A DNA stretch of 64,000 bases, taken from NCBI RefSeq assembly GCF_011752525.1, contig NZ_VWXI01000008.1, positions 169,439 through 233,438 of the forward strand. The letters run 5' to 3'. Below the pieces are notes generated by a model, which worked only from the letters and a program-made list of their open reading frames with translations, had not been told where the DNA came from and did no database searches. Origin of the DNA: Pantoea sp. Cy-639. GTDB lineage: Bacteria > Pseudomonadota > Gammaproteobacteria > Pseudomonadales > Pseudomonadaceae. Numbering within the stretch: the first letter of the stretch is position 1; every line of letters starts with the position of its first letter. Both the position numbers and the translations under genes were made by a program. Of the stretch, positions 29,743 to 38,400 are shown in pieces.

Positions 29743-30615
29743 TCAAGGCTGCGGCGTCAGTGCCATCATCCGCTCCACCCCCGCATATTCCTGATGCCCC
29801 ACAGGCACCAGCCCAGTGGCTTCCTGTGAAGCGACGAACGCTGCCAGCGCTTCCGGGGTTTCCAGCATTGCCTTGCGCAAGCGCGCCTTGAGCGTCGGAC
29901 ACAGCCCGGCGCTGAACACATACGGGTCGTAATAGATCGGCGCCGAACGCCATAGCACCTGCAGGCGCGCCGGGGCGATGGCGTGGCTGGCCAGGTAGGC
30001 ATCGGCCCGCTCGCTGGCGACGAAGGCCGCGTCCACCCGGCCAGCGAGCAACGCATCGAGCGCCTTGTCATGATTGCCGGCATACACCAGCGCGCCGAAG
30101 TAGCGCGCTAGCGGCATGTTCACCTGCCCGGCGAACTCGACACTGGGCACCAGGCTGCCGGAGGTACTGGCCGGGTCGCTCAGCGCCACCCGGGCTCCAC
30201 GCAAGGCATCGAGGCTGGCCGGGCCATCGGCACGTGCCAGCAACAATGCCTGGTAATGATTCCCGGCTGGCGTGTAGGGCCCGGCGGCGAGGGTGAAGGT
30301 GGCGAATGGCAGGATGCGCGGGTCGCGCCGATGGGCGAGGATGTACGACGCAGGCCCCAGCCGGGCGATATCGACGCCTCCGGAAACCACCGCGTCGACC
30401 ACGCTCTCGTACGAAGCGCTCAGCACCAGTTCCACTGGTACCCCGGCCGCCTGGCTGAGGCGTTCGAGCAATGGCTGGTGCTCGCGAGTCATCTGCTCGA
30501 CGCTCTTGAACGGGATCACCGCCAGGCGCAGGCTGTGCGGATTGCACGTGGCCAGGGCGGCCTCGGCCAGCCATTGGGCCATGGCCACGGCTGCCAGGAT
30601 CTTCACTACACGCAT
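29743..30615 (-). CDS. PhnD-like periplasmic binding protein coupled to a GGDEF/EAL sensor
   Basis: 290 residues: signal peptide about 1-22 (ending in AEAALAT), then a type-2 binding fold of the phosphate/phosphite/phosphonate-binding (PhnD) superfamily. Motifs are LRLAVIPFKSVEQM, GGVDIARLGPASYILA and ALSDPASTSGSLVPS. The ATG at 30615 overlaps the end of the GGDEF/EAL gene by 10 bases, with GGAG inside that gene, so the two are translationally coupled. No phosphonate permease or ATPase is nearby. I infer a ligand-sensing partner for the membrane sensor rather than a transport protein. Ligand unknown: a phosphorus oxyanion or a small organic acid. Confidence 0.8.
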   Translation of the reverse strand: MRVVKILAAVAMAQWLAEAALATCNPHSLRLAVIPFKSVEQMTREHQPLLERLSQAAGVPVELVLSASYESVVDAVVSGGVDIARLGPASYILAHRRDPRILPFATFTLAAGPYTPAGNHYQALLLARADGPASLDALRGARVALSDPASTSGSLVPSVEFAGQVNMPLARYFGALVYAGNHDKALDALLAGRVDAAFVASERADAYLASHAIAPARLQVLWRSAPIYYDPYVFSAGLCPTLKARLRKAMLETPEALAAFVASQEATGLVPVGHQEYAGVERMMALTPQP

Positions 30616-32930
30616 GCCTTCTCCTCGTGGCTGTTGAAGGGGGGATAGTCGTACAACTGCGCCGCCGACAGGGGCCGGCTGAAGTGGTAGCCCTGGGCGA
30701 TGTCGCAGCCAGCCAGCTTCAGGCACACCACCTGCTCGCGGGTCTCGACGCCCTCGGCCACCACTTCCAGCCCCAGGCGCTTGGCCAGGATGATGGTCGA
30801 GGACACGATCGGGCTGTCGTCATGGCTGTTGCACAGTGGCGCGATCAGCGCGCGGTCGATCTTGAGCTTGGACAGCGGCAGCGCCTGCAGATGGGCGAAA
30901 CCGGCGTAGCCACGGCCGAAATCGTCGAGGCTGATCCCCAGTCCGGCGCGGCGCAGGCGGTGCAGGTGTTCCACGGCGGTGCCCTCGGGCTCGAGCACCG
31001 TGGTCTCGGTGATTTCCAGCTCCAGGCGCCGGGAGGGGATGCCGTAGTAGTCGAGCTCGGCGAGCAAGCGCTCGCTGAAATCGGCCTGGCGCAGTTGCAG
31101 TGCCGAGACGTTGACCGCCAGGCACGCGCCATGGTCGCGCAAGCACCAGCGCGCCAGCTCCTCGCAGGCCAGGCGCAGCACCTCCCAGCCCAGTTCGACG
31201 ATGAAGCCGCTGCGCTCGGCGACGCCGATGAAACGGTCCGGGTAAAGCAGGCCGAACGCGGGATGGTCCCAGCGCACCAGCGCTTCGTAGCCCAGCACCT
31301 GCAGGGTGTCGAGGCGGATCTGTGGCTGGAAGTGCAGGACGAACTGGCGCTCGGCCAGGGCGCTGCCGAAGGCTTGTTCGAGGGTGAAGGCCTGGATGTC
31401 GGCGAGGTTCAGCGAAGGGTCGAAGAAACGGTACTGGGCGCGTCCGGCCTGCTTGGCCGAGTACATCGCGGCGTCGGCACAGCGGATCAGGCTGTCGATG
31501 TCCTGGCCATCGCGCGGACAGATGCTCACCCCGACACTGGGGCTGGTGTTGACCTCCTGGCCGTCGAGGGCGTAGGTGGCCGAGAGCTTTTCCACCAACG
31601 CACGAACCCAGGCGTCGATCTGTTCCTCGCCGCGCTCGCCGGCCAGCAGCACGACGAACTCGTCGCCACCGAAGCGCGAGGCCTCGTCGCCTGATTCCAG
31701 CAGGCGCTGGATGCGTCCGGCCACGGCCTGGAGCAACAGGTCGCCGATCTTGTGGCCAAGCGAGTCGTTGATCGACTTGAAGCGGTCCATGTCGATGAAC
31801 AGGATCGCCAGCAAACGGCGCCTGCCGCGCTGCTGGGTGAGCGCCTGGGCGGCCATCTCGACGAACTGGCGGCGGTTGTGCAGGCCGCTGAGGTGGTCGG
31901 TGGCGGCGGCCTGGCTGCTGCGCCGGTGCTCGTCTTCCAGGCGCCCGATCAGTTGCTGGTTGACCTGCTGCGCGCGCTCCAGCTCGGCGAACGCCTCCTG
32001 GCGCTTGTGCAGCAGGCGCAGGCCCCAGGCCAGGCTGGCGAGGATCATCAGGGTCATGCTCAGGTTGAGCCAGAACTGGCGATCGGCCGTGAGCAGTGCA
32101 GGGGCGAGGATCTCGTCATGGCGCTGACTGACGACAACGCTGAAGCCGCGCTCGGGCACTCGCCGGTACAGGCTCTGGAAGGGCCCCTCGAGACTGTACT
32201 GGGTGAGCTGGCCACTGGCCTCGCCCGCGTCCGGCAAGCCCGGCAACAGCGCTTCGCCGGCCACCACCACGCCGCTGGTGTCGATGCGCAGGCGCTCCTG
32301 GCCATCGTCCTGGAGCAGGCGCACCAGCCCGGTGTGGCCCAGGTCGATGTGCTGGAACAGCACCGCCAGGTAACCGATGTCCAGCTGTACCACGAGGATG
32401 TTGTCGATCTCGCGGCCCGGCAGGTCGGTCAACGGCAGCAGGAACGGCAGGCGCCAACTGGGCAGCACCGATGCCGGACTGGCCGCCGCCATCCGGGGCA
32501 GGAAAGCCTTGAAGCCATGCTGCCCGACGTGGTGCTTGAGCTGCTCGAGCCAGGCCTGGGGCAATTGCGCCGGCTCGTCGCCGTGGCTGGAGGAAAGCAG
32601 CCGGCCGTTGTGGTCGTACAGGCTCATGCGCTTGAACACCGGGTCCTCGGCGAGGATCCGCGCCAGGCTCAGGTTGCCCTGGCGCAGGCGCTTCATGTCG
32701 TCCTGGGTGACCCGACCGACAGCCTGGGCCCGGTCGACCAGCTGGCGCAGGTTCTCGGCGACGATGCTGGCCAGGTTGAGGTGCTCGATGGCCTTGGCCG
32801 AGAGCGCATCCTGGCGCGAAGCGGCTTTCTGATTGAAGTGCAGCCCCCACAGGAAGGTCAGGGTCGCGGCGCACAGCATCAGCAACAGCAGGGGCAACAG
32901 CCCCGCGGAAGAGCGGGAACGGCGGATCAC
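30606..32930 (-). CDS. Membrane-bound GGDEF/EAL cyclic-di-GMP enzyme with periplasmic sensor
   Basis: 774 residues from a GTG at 32930 preceded by GGGGAAA; a TTG at 32978 is an alternative. Domain order: TM1 (about 8-30), periplasmic sensor domain (about 30-285), TM2 (about 286-306), GGDEF (RFGGDEF, about 419-425) and EAL (EALVRW near 549, with NVSA, ITET, DDFGRGY, KIDR and EGVET). Both active-site sets look intact. The product-inhibition site reads ESGD instead of RxxD, so feedback inhibition may be lost. The net activity (synthesis or breakdown of c-di-GMP) cannot be read off. It is coupled to the PhnD-like gene and divergent from the pdt-like operon. Confidence 0.88.
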   Translation of the reverse strand: MIRRSRSSAGLLPLLLLMLCAATLTFLWGLHFNQKAASRQDALSAKAIEHLNLASIVAENLRQLVDRAQAVGRVTQDDMKRLRQGNLSLARILAEDPVFKRMSLYDHNGRLLSSSHGDEPAQLPQAWLEQLKHHVGQHGFKAFLPRMAAASPASVLPSWRLPFLLPLTDLPGREIDNILVVQLDIGYLAVLFQHIDLGHTGLVRLLQDDGQERLRIDTSGVVVAGEALLPGLPDAGEASGQLTQYSLEGPFQSLYRRVPERGFSVVVSQRHDEILAPALLTADRQFWLNLSMTLMILASLAWGLRLLHKRQEAFAELERAQQVNQQLIGRLEDEHRRSSQAAATDHLSGLHNRRQFVEMAAQALTQQRGRRRLLAILFIDMDRFKSINDSLGHKIGDLLLQAVAGRIQRLLESGDEASRFGGDEFVVLLAGERGEEQIDAWVRALVEKLSATYALDGQEVNTSPSVGVSICPRDGQDIDSLIRCADAAMYSAKQAGRAQYRFFDPSLNLADIQAFTLEQAFGSALAERQFVLHFQPQIRLDTLQVLGYEALVRWDHPAFGLLYPDRFIGVAERSGFIVELGWEVLRLACEELARWCLRDHGACLAVNVSALQLRQADFSERLLAELDYYGIPSRRLELEITETTVLEPEGTAVEHLHRLRRAGLGISLDDFGRGYAGFAHLQALPLSKLKIDRALIAPLCNSHDDSPIVSSTIILAKRLGLEVVAEGVETREQVVCLKLAGCDIAQGYHFSRPLSAAQLYDYPPFNSHEEKACV

Positions 32931-33029
32931 GGCTGGTTTCCCCGGCCTTGGGTGGTCGGCAGAAAATACGACAGGCAAATGACAGCGCGATGACTGGTGG
33001 CAGATTGCCTCCAGGCGAATGCCGGGCTG

Positions 33030-33047
33030 ATGAACCTTTCATGACAA
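33030..33047 (-). promoter_or_regulatory. Candidate Pho box between the GGDEF/EAL gene and the pdt-like operon
   Basis: Read on the minus strand, TTGTCAT-GAAA-GGTTCAT resembles the PhoB direct repeat CTGTCAT-N4-CTGTCAT at 10 of 14 positions. It lies 100 bases upstream of the GGDEF/EAL start and about 100 bases from the phdA-like start. The related P. aeruginosa locus is phosphate-regulated, which prompted the search; the second half-site is weak. Confidence 0.35.
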
Positions 33048-33150
33048 AAGTTCGGTAGCAAAGCGCCATCTCCGTCAAGCCAGGGACACGGACGAAGCGT
33101 CTGCCCGAGGGGCCACGACGCGTCGCGGGAGCAGGCTGGGGAGCGGGGCG

Positions 33151-33765
33151 ATGGGAACTATGGAGCGCTACACGAAAGTGGGAATGCAGGAGCTGGACCA
33201 GCGCCTGGCGAAGATCGTCGAGGCGGCGCGCAAGCAGCCGGTCTCGGTGTACCGCTACGGCGCGCCGTGGGTCTGGATCGTGTCCCAGGAGGACTGGCAG
33301 GGGGCCCTGCGCGAAGTGGCCAGTTGCGTGCCACCGGGACATTCGCTGGCGCTGCTCAGGCCACGCATCGAAGCGCTGCTCGGCGAGCACCAGGTGCCAT
33401 TGGCGCGACTGGCCGAGCAACAGGGCATGAGTATCGCCCCGCACACGCTGATGCAGGTGCTGCTGCTGCAGTTGCTGTACTCGGTGCCCAGCGAGAAGCA
33501 GCTCTACGAGCAGTTGAACTACAACCTGCTGTTCCGCTGGTTCGCCGGGCTGGAGCTGAAGTCGCGGATGTGGAGCTTCAGCCTGTTCAGTCACGACCTC
33601 GGCGTGCTGCTCGGCAACGCGATGGCCGTGTCGCTGCTGCAGCGCATGGTCGATGAAGTGCTGGGCGCCAGTCTGCAGGGCATGCCCGAGTTCAGCCTCA
33701 ACCTGGCCCTGCTGCACAGCTGGCTGGCCCGTCACCACGGCCAGGGTTCGCCCGACAATCACTAG
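33151..33765 (+). CDS. phdA: PhdA-like protein: Phd/YefM-type N-terminus fused to a transposase-like DUF772 domain
   Basis: 204 residues in two parts. Residues about 8-50 (KVGMQELDQRLAKIVEAARK, then YGAPWVWIVSQEDW) look like a Phd/YefM antitoxin DNA-binding fold. Residues about 70-150 (ALLGEHQVPLARLAEQQGMS, LLLQLLYSVPSEKQLYEQLN, NLLFRWFAG) match the N-terminal domain of IS5-family transposases. No catalytic DDE domain follows and no inverted repeats flank it, so it is a domesticated domain, not an IS. Position and partners match P. aeruginosa PA0691 (phdA), named prevent-host-death and linked to biofilm lysis and eDNA release. It precedes the TpsB gene by 35 bases. A regulatory role is inferred. 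Confidence 0.72.
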   Translation: MGTMERYTKVGMQELDQRLAKIVEAARKQPVSVYRYGAPWVWIVSQEDWQGALREVASCVPPGHSLALLRPRIEALLGEHQVPLARLAEQQGMSIAPHTLMQVLLLQLLYSVPSEKQLYEQLNYNLLFRWFAGLELKSRMWSFSLFSHDLGVLLGNAMAVSLLQRMVDEVLGASLQGMPEFSLNLALLHSWLARHHGQGSPDNH

Positions 33766-33800
33766 AAACCATTCGAATTCCTGGCGCTCAAGGGGGCGGT

Positions 33801-35393
33801 GTGGAGCACTTTTTCTTCAAGCGATGCGGCATGGGCGCAGGGGCACTGCTGTGCCTGCTGGCGACCCAGGCAAGCGCCGACGAGGCACCGACCCAGCCTG
33901 AGCGGCGGGTCGAGATCAACGAATACGTGGTGCGCGGCAACAGCGTGCTCGATGCCCAGGCAATCGAGGAGGCGGTGTACCCGTACCTGGGCCCGGACAA
34001 GACCCTGGCCGACCTCGAGGGCGCCCGCGAAGCGCTGCAGAAAAGCTACCAGGCCCACGGCTACCAGTCGGTGTTCGTCGAGCTGCCGGAGCAGAAGGTC
34101 GAAGGTGGCATCGTCTACCTGCAGGTGAGTGAAACCAAGGTCGGCCGTGTGCGGGTGGTTGGCGCCAAGCACCATTCGCCGGTGGAGATCCGCGAGCAGG
34201 TGCCGGCGCTGGAGGAGGGCAAGGTACCCGACTTCGAACAAGTGCAGGCAGAGCTGGCGACCCTCAACCGCACCCCGGGCCGCCAGGTCATGCCGCTGGT
34301 GCGCGAAGGGCAGCGGCCCGGCACCATGGATGTCGACCTGCAGGTCGAGGACAAGCAGCCCTGGAACCTCAGCCTGGGCCTGAACAACGACCACAGTGCC
34401 GACACCGAGCAATTGCGCAGTGTCGTCAGCCTTGGCTACAACAACCTGTGGCAGGCCGGCCACAGCGTGTCGCTGACCTGGTTCACCGCGCCGCAGGACC
34501 GCAACAACGCCGAGGTCTGGTCCGGTTCCTACGCCGCGCCGCTGAACGAGCGCTGGACCTTGCAGTTCTCCGGCTATCACTCCGACAGCAACGTGGCCAC
34601 GGTCGGTGGCACCAATGTGCTGGGCAAGGGGCATTCCTATGGCGTCTCGGTCGTCTACAACCTGCCGGGTGTCGGCGCCTGGGCCAATGCCTTGTCGATC
34701 GGCATCGACTTCAAGGACTTCGAGGAACAGGTCGGACTGGGCGGCAACAGCGACAAGGTACCGCTCAAGTACGCACCGATCACCCTGGGCTACAACGGCT
34801 ACCGCTTCACCGAACAGGACCAACTGAGCCTGGGCCTGAACCTGGTCGCCGGTACCCGCCGGCTGTTCGGCTACGGCAGCGACGACGGCGACTTCGACTA
34901 CAAGCGCTACCGCGCCAACCCCAGCTTCGCCGTGCTCAAGGGCGACACCAGCTACACCTTCGACTTCGCCGGCAACTGGCAGAGCGCATCGAAACTCGCG
35001 TTCCAGCTGGCCTCCGGCCCGCTGGTGTCGAACGAGCAGTTCGCCGCCGGTGGCGCCACCTCGGTGCGTGGCTACCTGGCCGCCGAGCGCACCGGTGACG
35101 ATGGCGTGCTGTTCTCCCAGGAGCTGCGCACGCCGTCCATCGGCCGCTATGTCGGCAACTACATCAGCGACTGGCGCTTCTACCTGTTTGCCGAGGGCGC
35201 CCAGTTGCGACTACAGGACGCCCTGCCCGAGCAGGACGACAGCTACAGCCTGGCCAGTGTCGGCATCGGCACCCGCGCCACGCTCAACGACTGGTTGTCC
35301 GGCAGCCTCGACTGGGCCGTGCCGCTCAAGGACGGCCCCAACACCGACAAGAACGACTCGCGGGTGCACTTCAGCGTGCAGGCGACCTTCTGA
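33801..35393 (+). CDS. pdtB: Two-partner secretion outer-membrane translocator, TpsB/ShlB family (PdtB-like)
   Basis: 530 residues from a GTG at 33801 after AGGGGG. Signal peptide (about 1-26), POTRA-type segment (about 35-190, with INEYVVRGNSVLDAQAIEEA and VEGGIVYLQVSETKVGRVRV), then a 16-strand barrel with the VRGY signature of the Omp85/TpsB lid loop (TSVRGYLAAE), ending in TF. TpsB proteins export a large exoprotein (TpsA) carrying an N-terminal TPS domain, normally encoded next door. No TpsA gene is present within the window. The following exbB-exbD-tonB genes mirror the P. aeruginosa pdt locus as I recall it. Confidence 0.85.
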   Translation: MEHFFFKRCGMGAGALLCLLATQASADEAPTQPERRVEINEYVVRGNSVLDAQAIEEAVYPYLGPDKTLADLEGAREALQKSYQAHGYQSVFVELPEQKVEGGIVYLQVSETKVGRVRVVGAKHHSPVEIREQVPALEEGKVPDFEQVQAELATLNRTPGRQVMPLVREGQRPGTMDVDLQVEDKQPWNLSLGLNNDHSADTEQLRSVVSLGYNNLWQAGHSVSLTWFTAPQDRNNAEVWSGSYAAPLNERWTLQFSGYHSDSNVATVGGTNVLGKGHSYGVSVVYNLPGVGAWANALSIGIDFKDFEEQVGLGGNSDKVPLKYAPITLGYNGYRFTEQDQLSLGLNLVAGTRRLFGYGSDDGDFDYKRYRANPSFAVLKGDTSYTFDFAGNWQSASKLAFQLASGPLVSNEQFAAGGATSVRGYLAAERTGDDGVLFSQELRTPSIGRYVGNYISDWRFYLFAEGAQLRLQDALPEQDDSYSLASVGIGTRATLNDWLSGSLDWAVPLKDGPNTDKNDSRVHFSVQATF

Positions 35394-35440
35394 GCCCAAA
35401 TCAACGAATCACCGACCGGCATCGACCCTGGAGACCTCTC

Positions 35441-37246
35441 ATGCAACGCCTGATCTTGACCCTGCTGCTGTGCCTGGGCTTCGCCCTGCCCGGCAGCGCC
35501 AGCGCCTGGTGGCAGGACGACTGGATGTACCGCAAGCAGATCGCCGTGGACACCACCCCCCAGGGCGCCGGACTGACCCAGGCGCTGGGCCGCACCGCGC
35601 TGCTGGTGCGCCTGCACACCGGCAACTTCAGCTTCGACGGCATCAGTGAGAGCGGCGCCGACATCCGTTTCGTCGGCGCTGACGACAAGACCGTGCTCAA
35701 CCACCATGTTGAGCAGTTCGACCCGCTGATGGGCATGGCACTGATCTGGGTCGATGTGCCGCGCATCGAGGCCGGCCAGCGCCAGGAACTGTGGATGTAC
35801 TACGGCAACCCCAAGGCCCAGGCGCCCAACGGCCAGCCGAGCTTCGACGCCGACTACACCGCGCTGTACCACTTCGACGGCGCGACCGCGCACGATGCCA
35901 GCCCGTATGGCAACCAACTGCAAGGCCCGGTGGTTGCCGTCGACGGGGTGATCGGCCGCGCTATCCAGCTTGGCGGTCAGCCACTGCAACTGCCGGCCAG
36001 CGCCTCGCTGCAGTTGCCTGCCGGTGGCGCGTTCACCTTCAGCACCTGGCTGCGCCAGGACCAGGCAGTCGGCGAGCAACTGCTGCTGGCCCGTCGTGAC
36101 GCGGGCCACAGCCTGCTGCTGGGCCTGGCCCAGGGTGTGCCGTTCGTCGAGGTCGACGGCCAGCGCGCCAGCGCCAACCAGTCGCTTTCCGCCGGCCAGT
36201 GGCAACACCTGGCACTGGTGGGCGAGGGCGGCAACCTGAGCCTGTTGCTCGAAGGACAACCGGTGGCACGCCTGGCGACCAGCCTGCCGGCCTTCACCAC
36301 CGCGGTGGGTATCGCCGGCGACCTGCCGCCAGCCGAAGGCGAGTCGCCCAGCCCATTCGCCGCCTTCGTCGGGGCCCTGGACGAGCTGCGGATCTCCCGC
36401 GTGGCCCGCAGCCAGGCGAGCCTGCAGGCCGACGTGCTGGCCCAGGGGGCCGAATCGCGCCTGGTGAGCTATGGCGTCGATGAAGAACAGTCGGGCTTCG
36501 GCTTCGGCAGCCTGGGCTTTCTGCTCAAGGCCGTGCCGATGGATGCCTGGGTGATCATCGCCGTACTGCTGCTGATGATGGTGCAATCGTGGGTGATCAT
36601 GCTGCGCAAGCAGCGCGCGCTGAACCGCGTCACCACCGCCAACGCCCTGTTCCGTGAGCGCTTCGCCACGGTCGGCACCCGCCTCGAGCAGTTCGCCGAC
36701 GACCGCGATTTGCATGTGCAACTGCACGACTCGTCGCTGTGGCGCCTGTATGGGGTGGCCGTGCAGGAAATCCGCACCCGCCGCGCCCAAGGCGCCGATA
36801 CCAGCGCTGTGTCCGCCGCCACCATCGAAGCCATCCGCTGCTCCATGGACGGCGTGCGTACCCGTGAGAACCAGGTGCTGTCGGCGAAGCTCTCGACCTT
36901 GTCCAACGCCATCGCCGGCGGCCCGTACATCGGCCTGCTGGGCACCGTGCTGGGGATCATGGTGGTGTTCCTCGGCACCGCCATGGCCGGCGACGTCAAC
37001 ATCAACGCCATCGCCCCAGGCATGGCCGCGGCGTTGCTGGCCACCGCCATGGGCCTGTTCGTCGCCATCCCCGCGCTGTTCGGCTACAACCGCCTGACCA
37101 CCCGCAATCGCGAGGTCAGCGCCGACATGCGGGTATTCGTCGACGAATTCATCACTCGGCTGGCCGAGCTGCATGGCGAAGGGCAGGCCGGCGAGGCGGC
37201 CCATCGCCAGGCCGAACGCATCCACAACCCGTCGGTTCCGGCGTGA
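35441..37246 (+). CDS. exbB2: ExbB/TolQ-type proton-channel subunit fused to periplasmic DUF2341 and LamG domains
   Basis: 601 residues, about 2.5 times a normal ExbB. Order: signal peptide (1-22), DUF2341 (about 24-115; WWQDDWMYRKQIAVDTT, ELWMYYGNP), LamG/concanavalin-like domain (about 140-330; ALYHFDGATAHDASPYGNQL, WQHLALVGEGGNLSLLLEG), then a membrane segment (VPMDAWVIIAVLLLMMVQSW) and the MotA/TolQ/ExbB domain (about 440-585; GGPYIGLLGTVLGIMVVF, IAPGMAAALLATAMGLFVAI). The motor part should use the proton gradient with ExbD; the lectin-like part would face the periplasm and may bind glycan or the secretion partner. ExbD follows 10 bases on. Confidence 0.85.
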   Translation: MQRLILTLLLCLGFALPGSASAWWQDDWMYRKQIAVDTTPQGAGLTQALGRTALLVRLHTGNFSFDGISESGADIRFVGADDKTVLNHHVEQFDPLMGMALIWVDVPRIEAGQRQELWMYYGNPKAQAPNGQPSFDADYTALYHFDGATAHDASPYGNQLQGPVVAVDGVIGRAIQLGGQPLQLPASASLQLPAGGAFTFSTWLRQDQAVGEQLLLARRDAGHSLLLGLAQGVPFVEVDGQRASANQSLSAGQWQHLALVGEGGNLSLLLEGQPVARLATSLPAFTTAVGIAGDLPPAEGESPSPFAAFVGALDELRISRVARSQASLQADVLAQGAESRLVSYGVDEEQSGFGFGSLGFLLKAVPMDAWVIIAVLLLMMVQSWVIMLRKQRALNRVTTANALFRERFATVGTRLEQFADDRDLHVQLHDSSLWRLYGVAVQEIRTRRAQGADTSAVSAATIEAIRCSMDGVRTRENQVLSAKLSTLSNAIAGGPYIGLLGTVLGIMVVFLGTAMAGDVNINAIAPGMAAALLATAMGLFVAIPALFGYNRLTTRNREVSADMRVFVDEFITRLAELHGEGQAGEAAHRQAERIHNPSVPA

Positions 37247-37256
37247 GGGCGCAGCC

Positions 37257-37682
37257 ATGGCATCCGTGAACAACGCCCATGACGACGACGCCGACGCCGC
37301 GGTCGACAGCATCAACATCACGCCGTTGGTGGATGTGCTCATGGTGGTGCTGGTGATGTTCATCCTCACCGCCACCGCCCAGGTTTCCGGCATCCAGGTC
37401 CAGTTGCCCAAGGCCAGCGCCTCGGTGTCGCTGGCCCAGCCCAAGACCAAGGCGATCTCGATCAACGACGCCGGCCAGGTGTTCCTCGACGCCTACCCGG
37501 TGACGTTGCAGGAACTGGAGGACCGGCTGCGCAGCGAGAAAGCGCGCAATCCGGACTTCCCGCTGATCGTGCGCGGCGACGCCGGGGTGCAGTACCAGAA
37601 GGTGGTCGAGGTGCTCGACCTGTTGCGCCGTCTGGAGCTGGCCCAGGTCGGGCTGGTCACCGGCAAGCCGAATCAGGGATGA
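37257..37682 (+). CDS. exbD2: ExbD/TolR-family biopolymer transport protein
   Basis: 141 residues. One N-terminal membrane helix carries the essential acid (INITPLVDVLMVVLVMFIL), followed by a periplasmic domain (QVSGIQVQLPKAS, LIVRGDAGVQYQKVVEVLDLL). The Asp in PLVDVLMV is the conserved proton-pathway residue. The ATG at 37257 (MASVNNAHDD) is the family start; the frame opens upstream inside exbB. It pairs with the fused ExbB and overlaps the TonB start by ATGA. Confidence 0.92.
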   Translation: MASVNNAHDDDADAAVDSINITPLVDVLMVVLVMFILTATAQVSGIQVQLPKASASVSLAQPKTKAISINDAGQVFLDAYPVTLQELEDRLRSEKARNPDFPLIVRGDAGVQYQKVVEVLDLLRRLELAQVGLVTGKPNQG

Positions 37683-38362
37683 GGACCGGCATGGAACGTA
37701 CAGCCAATCCTCGTCGGCTGCTGTTCTGGGCGGTGCTGGCCGTGGTCGGCGCCGGCCTGGCCTGGCTGCTGTGGCAGTGGGCCAACGACATGGCCGGGGT
37801 GCGCCGCGAGGCGCCCAAGGTACCGGCGATCATCCCGCTGCCGCCGCCACCACCACCGCCTCCGGAGCCGCCCAAGGAGCCCGAGCCACCGGTCGAGGAA
37901 AAGATCGTCGAGCCCGAGCCGGTACCCGAGGCCGAGGAGGTCAAGCCCGCCGAGGACGCTCCGGATCCGGCGCAGGACCTGGCCGAGCCGATGCAGATGG
38001 ACGGCGACGCCCAGTCCGGCAGCGACAGCTTCAACGTCGGCGCCGGCAAGGGCGCAGGCATGGCAGGAGGTGGCGCAGGCGGCCTGGGCAGTGGCACCTA
38101 CAGCCAGTACCTGGCCTACGCCTTCCAGCGCCTGCTGCGGGAGACCCCCGAGCTGCGCAACCTGGTGTTCAACCTGCAGGCCGAGATCTGGCTCAGCGCC
38201 GCCGGGGAGATCACCCGCGTCGAGCTGCTGCGCTCCAGCGGCGAGCCGCAGGTCGACGCCCAGGTGCTGGCGGCCCTGCGCGCCGCCCGTGCCCTCGACC
38301 AGCGTCCGCCCGCCAGCCTTACGTTGCCGGTGAAAGTCGCCCTGCAGGGGCGCCGGCCATGA
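37679..38362 (+). CDS. TonB-family energy transducer
   Basis: 227 residues. N-terminal membrane anchor (about 14-36), a Pro/Glu-rich spacer with a run of prolines and EPEP-type repeats (about 50-100), a Gly-rich linker, and a TonB C-terminal domain (about 145-225; NLVFNLQAEIWLSAAGEITRVELL). The ATG overlaps the exbD stop (ATGA). TonB proteins reach across the periplasm to outer-membrane receptors. No TonB-dependent receptor is encoded here, so the partner could be the TpsB barrel, the porin two genes down, or a receptor elsewhere. Confidence 0.88.
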   Translation: MRTGMERTANPRRLLFWAVLAVVGAGLAWLLWQWANDMAGVRREAPKVPAIIPLPPPPPPPPEPPKEPEPPVEEKIVEPEPVPEAEEVKPAEDAPDPAQDLAEPMQMDGDAQSGSDSFNVGAGKGAGMAGGGAGGLGSGTYSQYLAYAFQRLLRETPELRNLVFNLQAEIWLSAAGEITRVELLRSSGEPQVDAQVLAALRAARALDQRPPASLTLPVKVALQGRRP

Positions 38363-38400
38363 ACAACGAAGCACGACTGACCAACAGGAGTTGCACAACC

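Noticed and set aside
33151..33765. Reading the PhdA-like gene as an intact IS5 transposase
   Set aside because: No DDE domain, no inverted repeats or target duplication, and it is embedded as the first gene of an operon.
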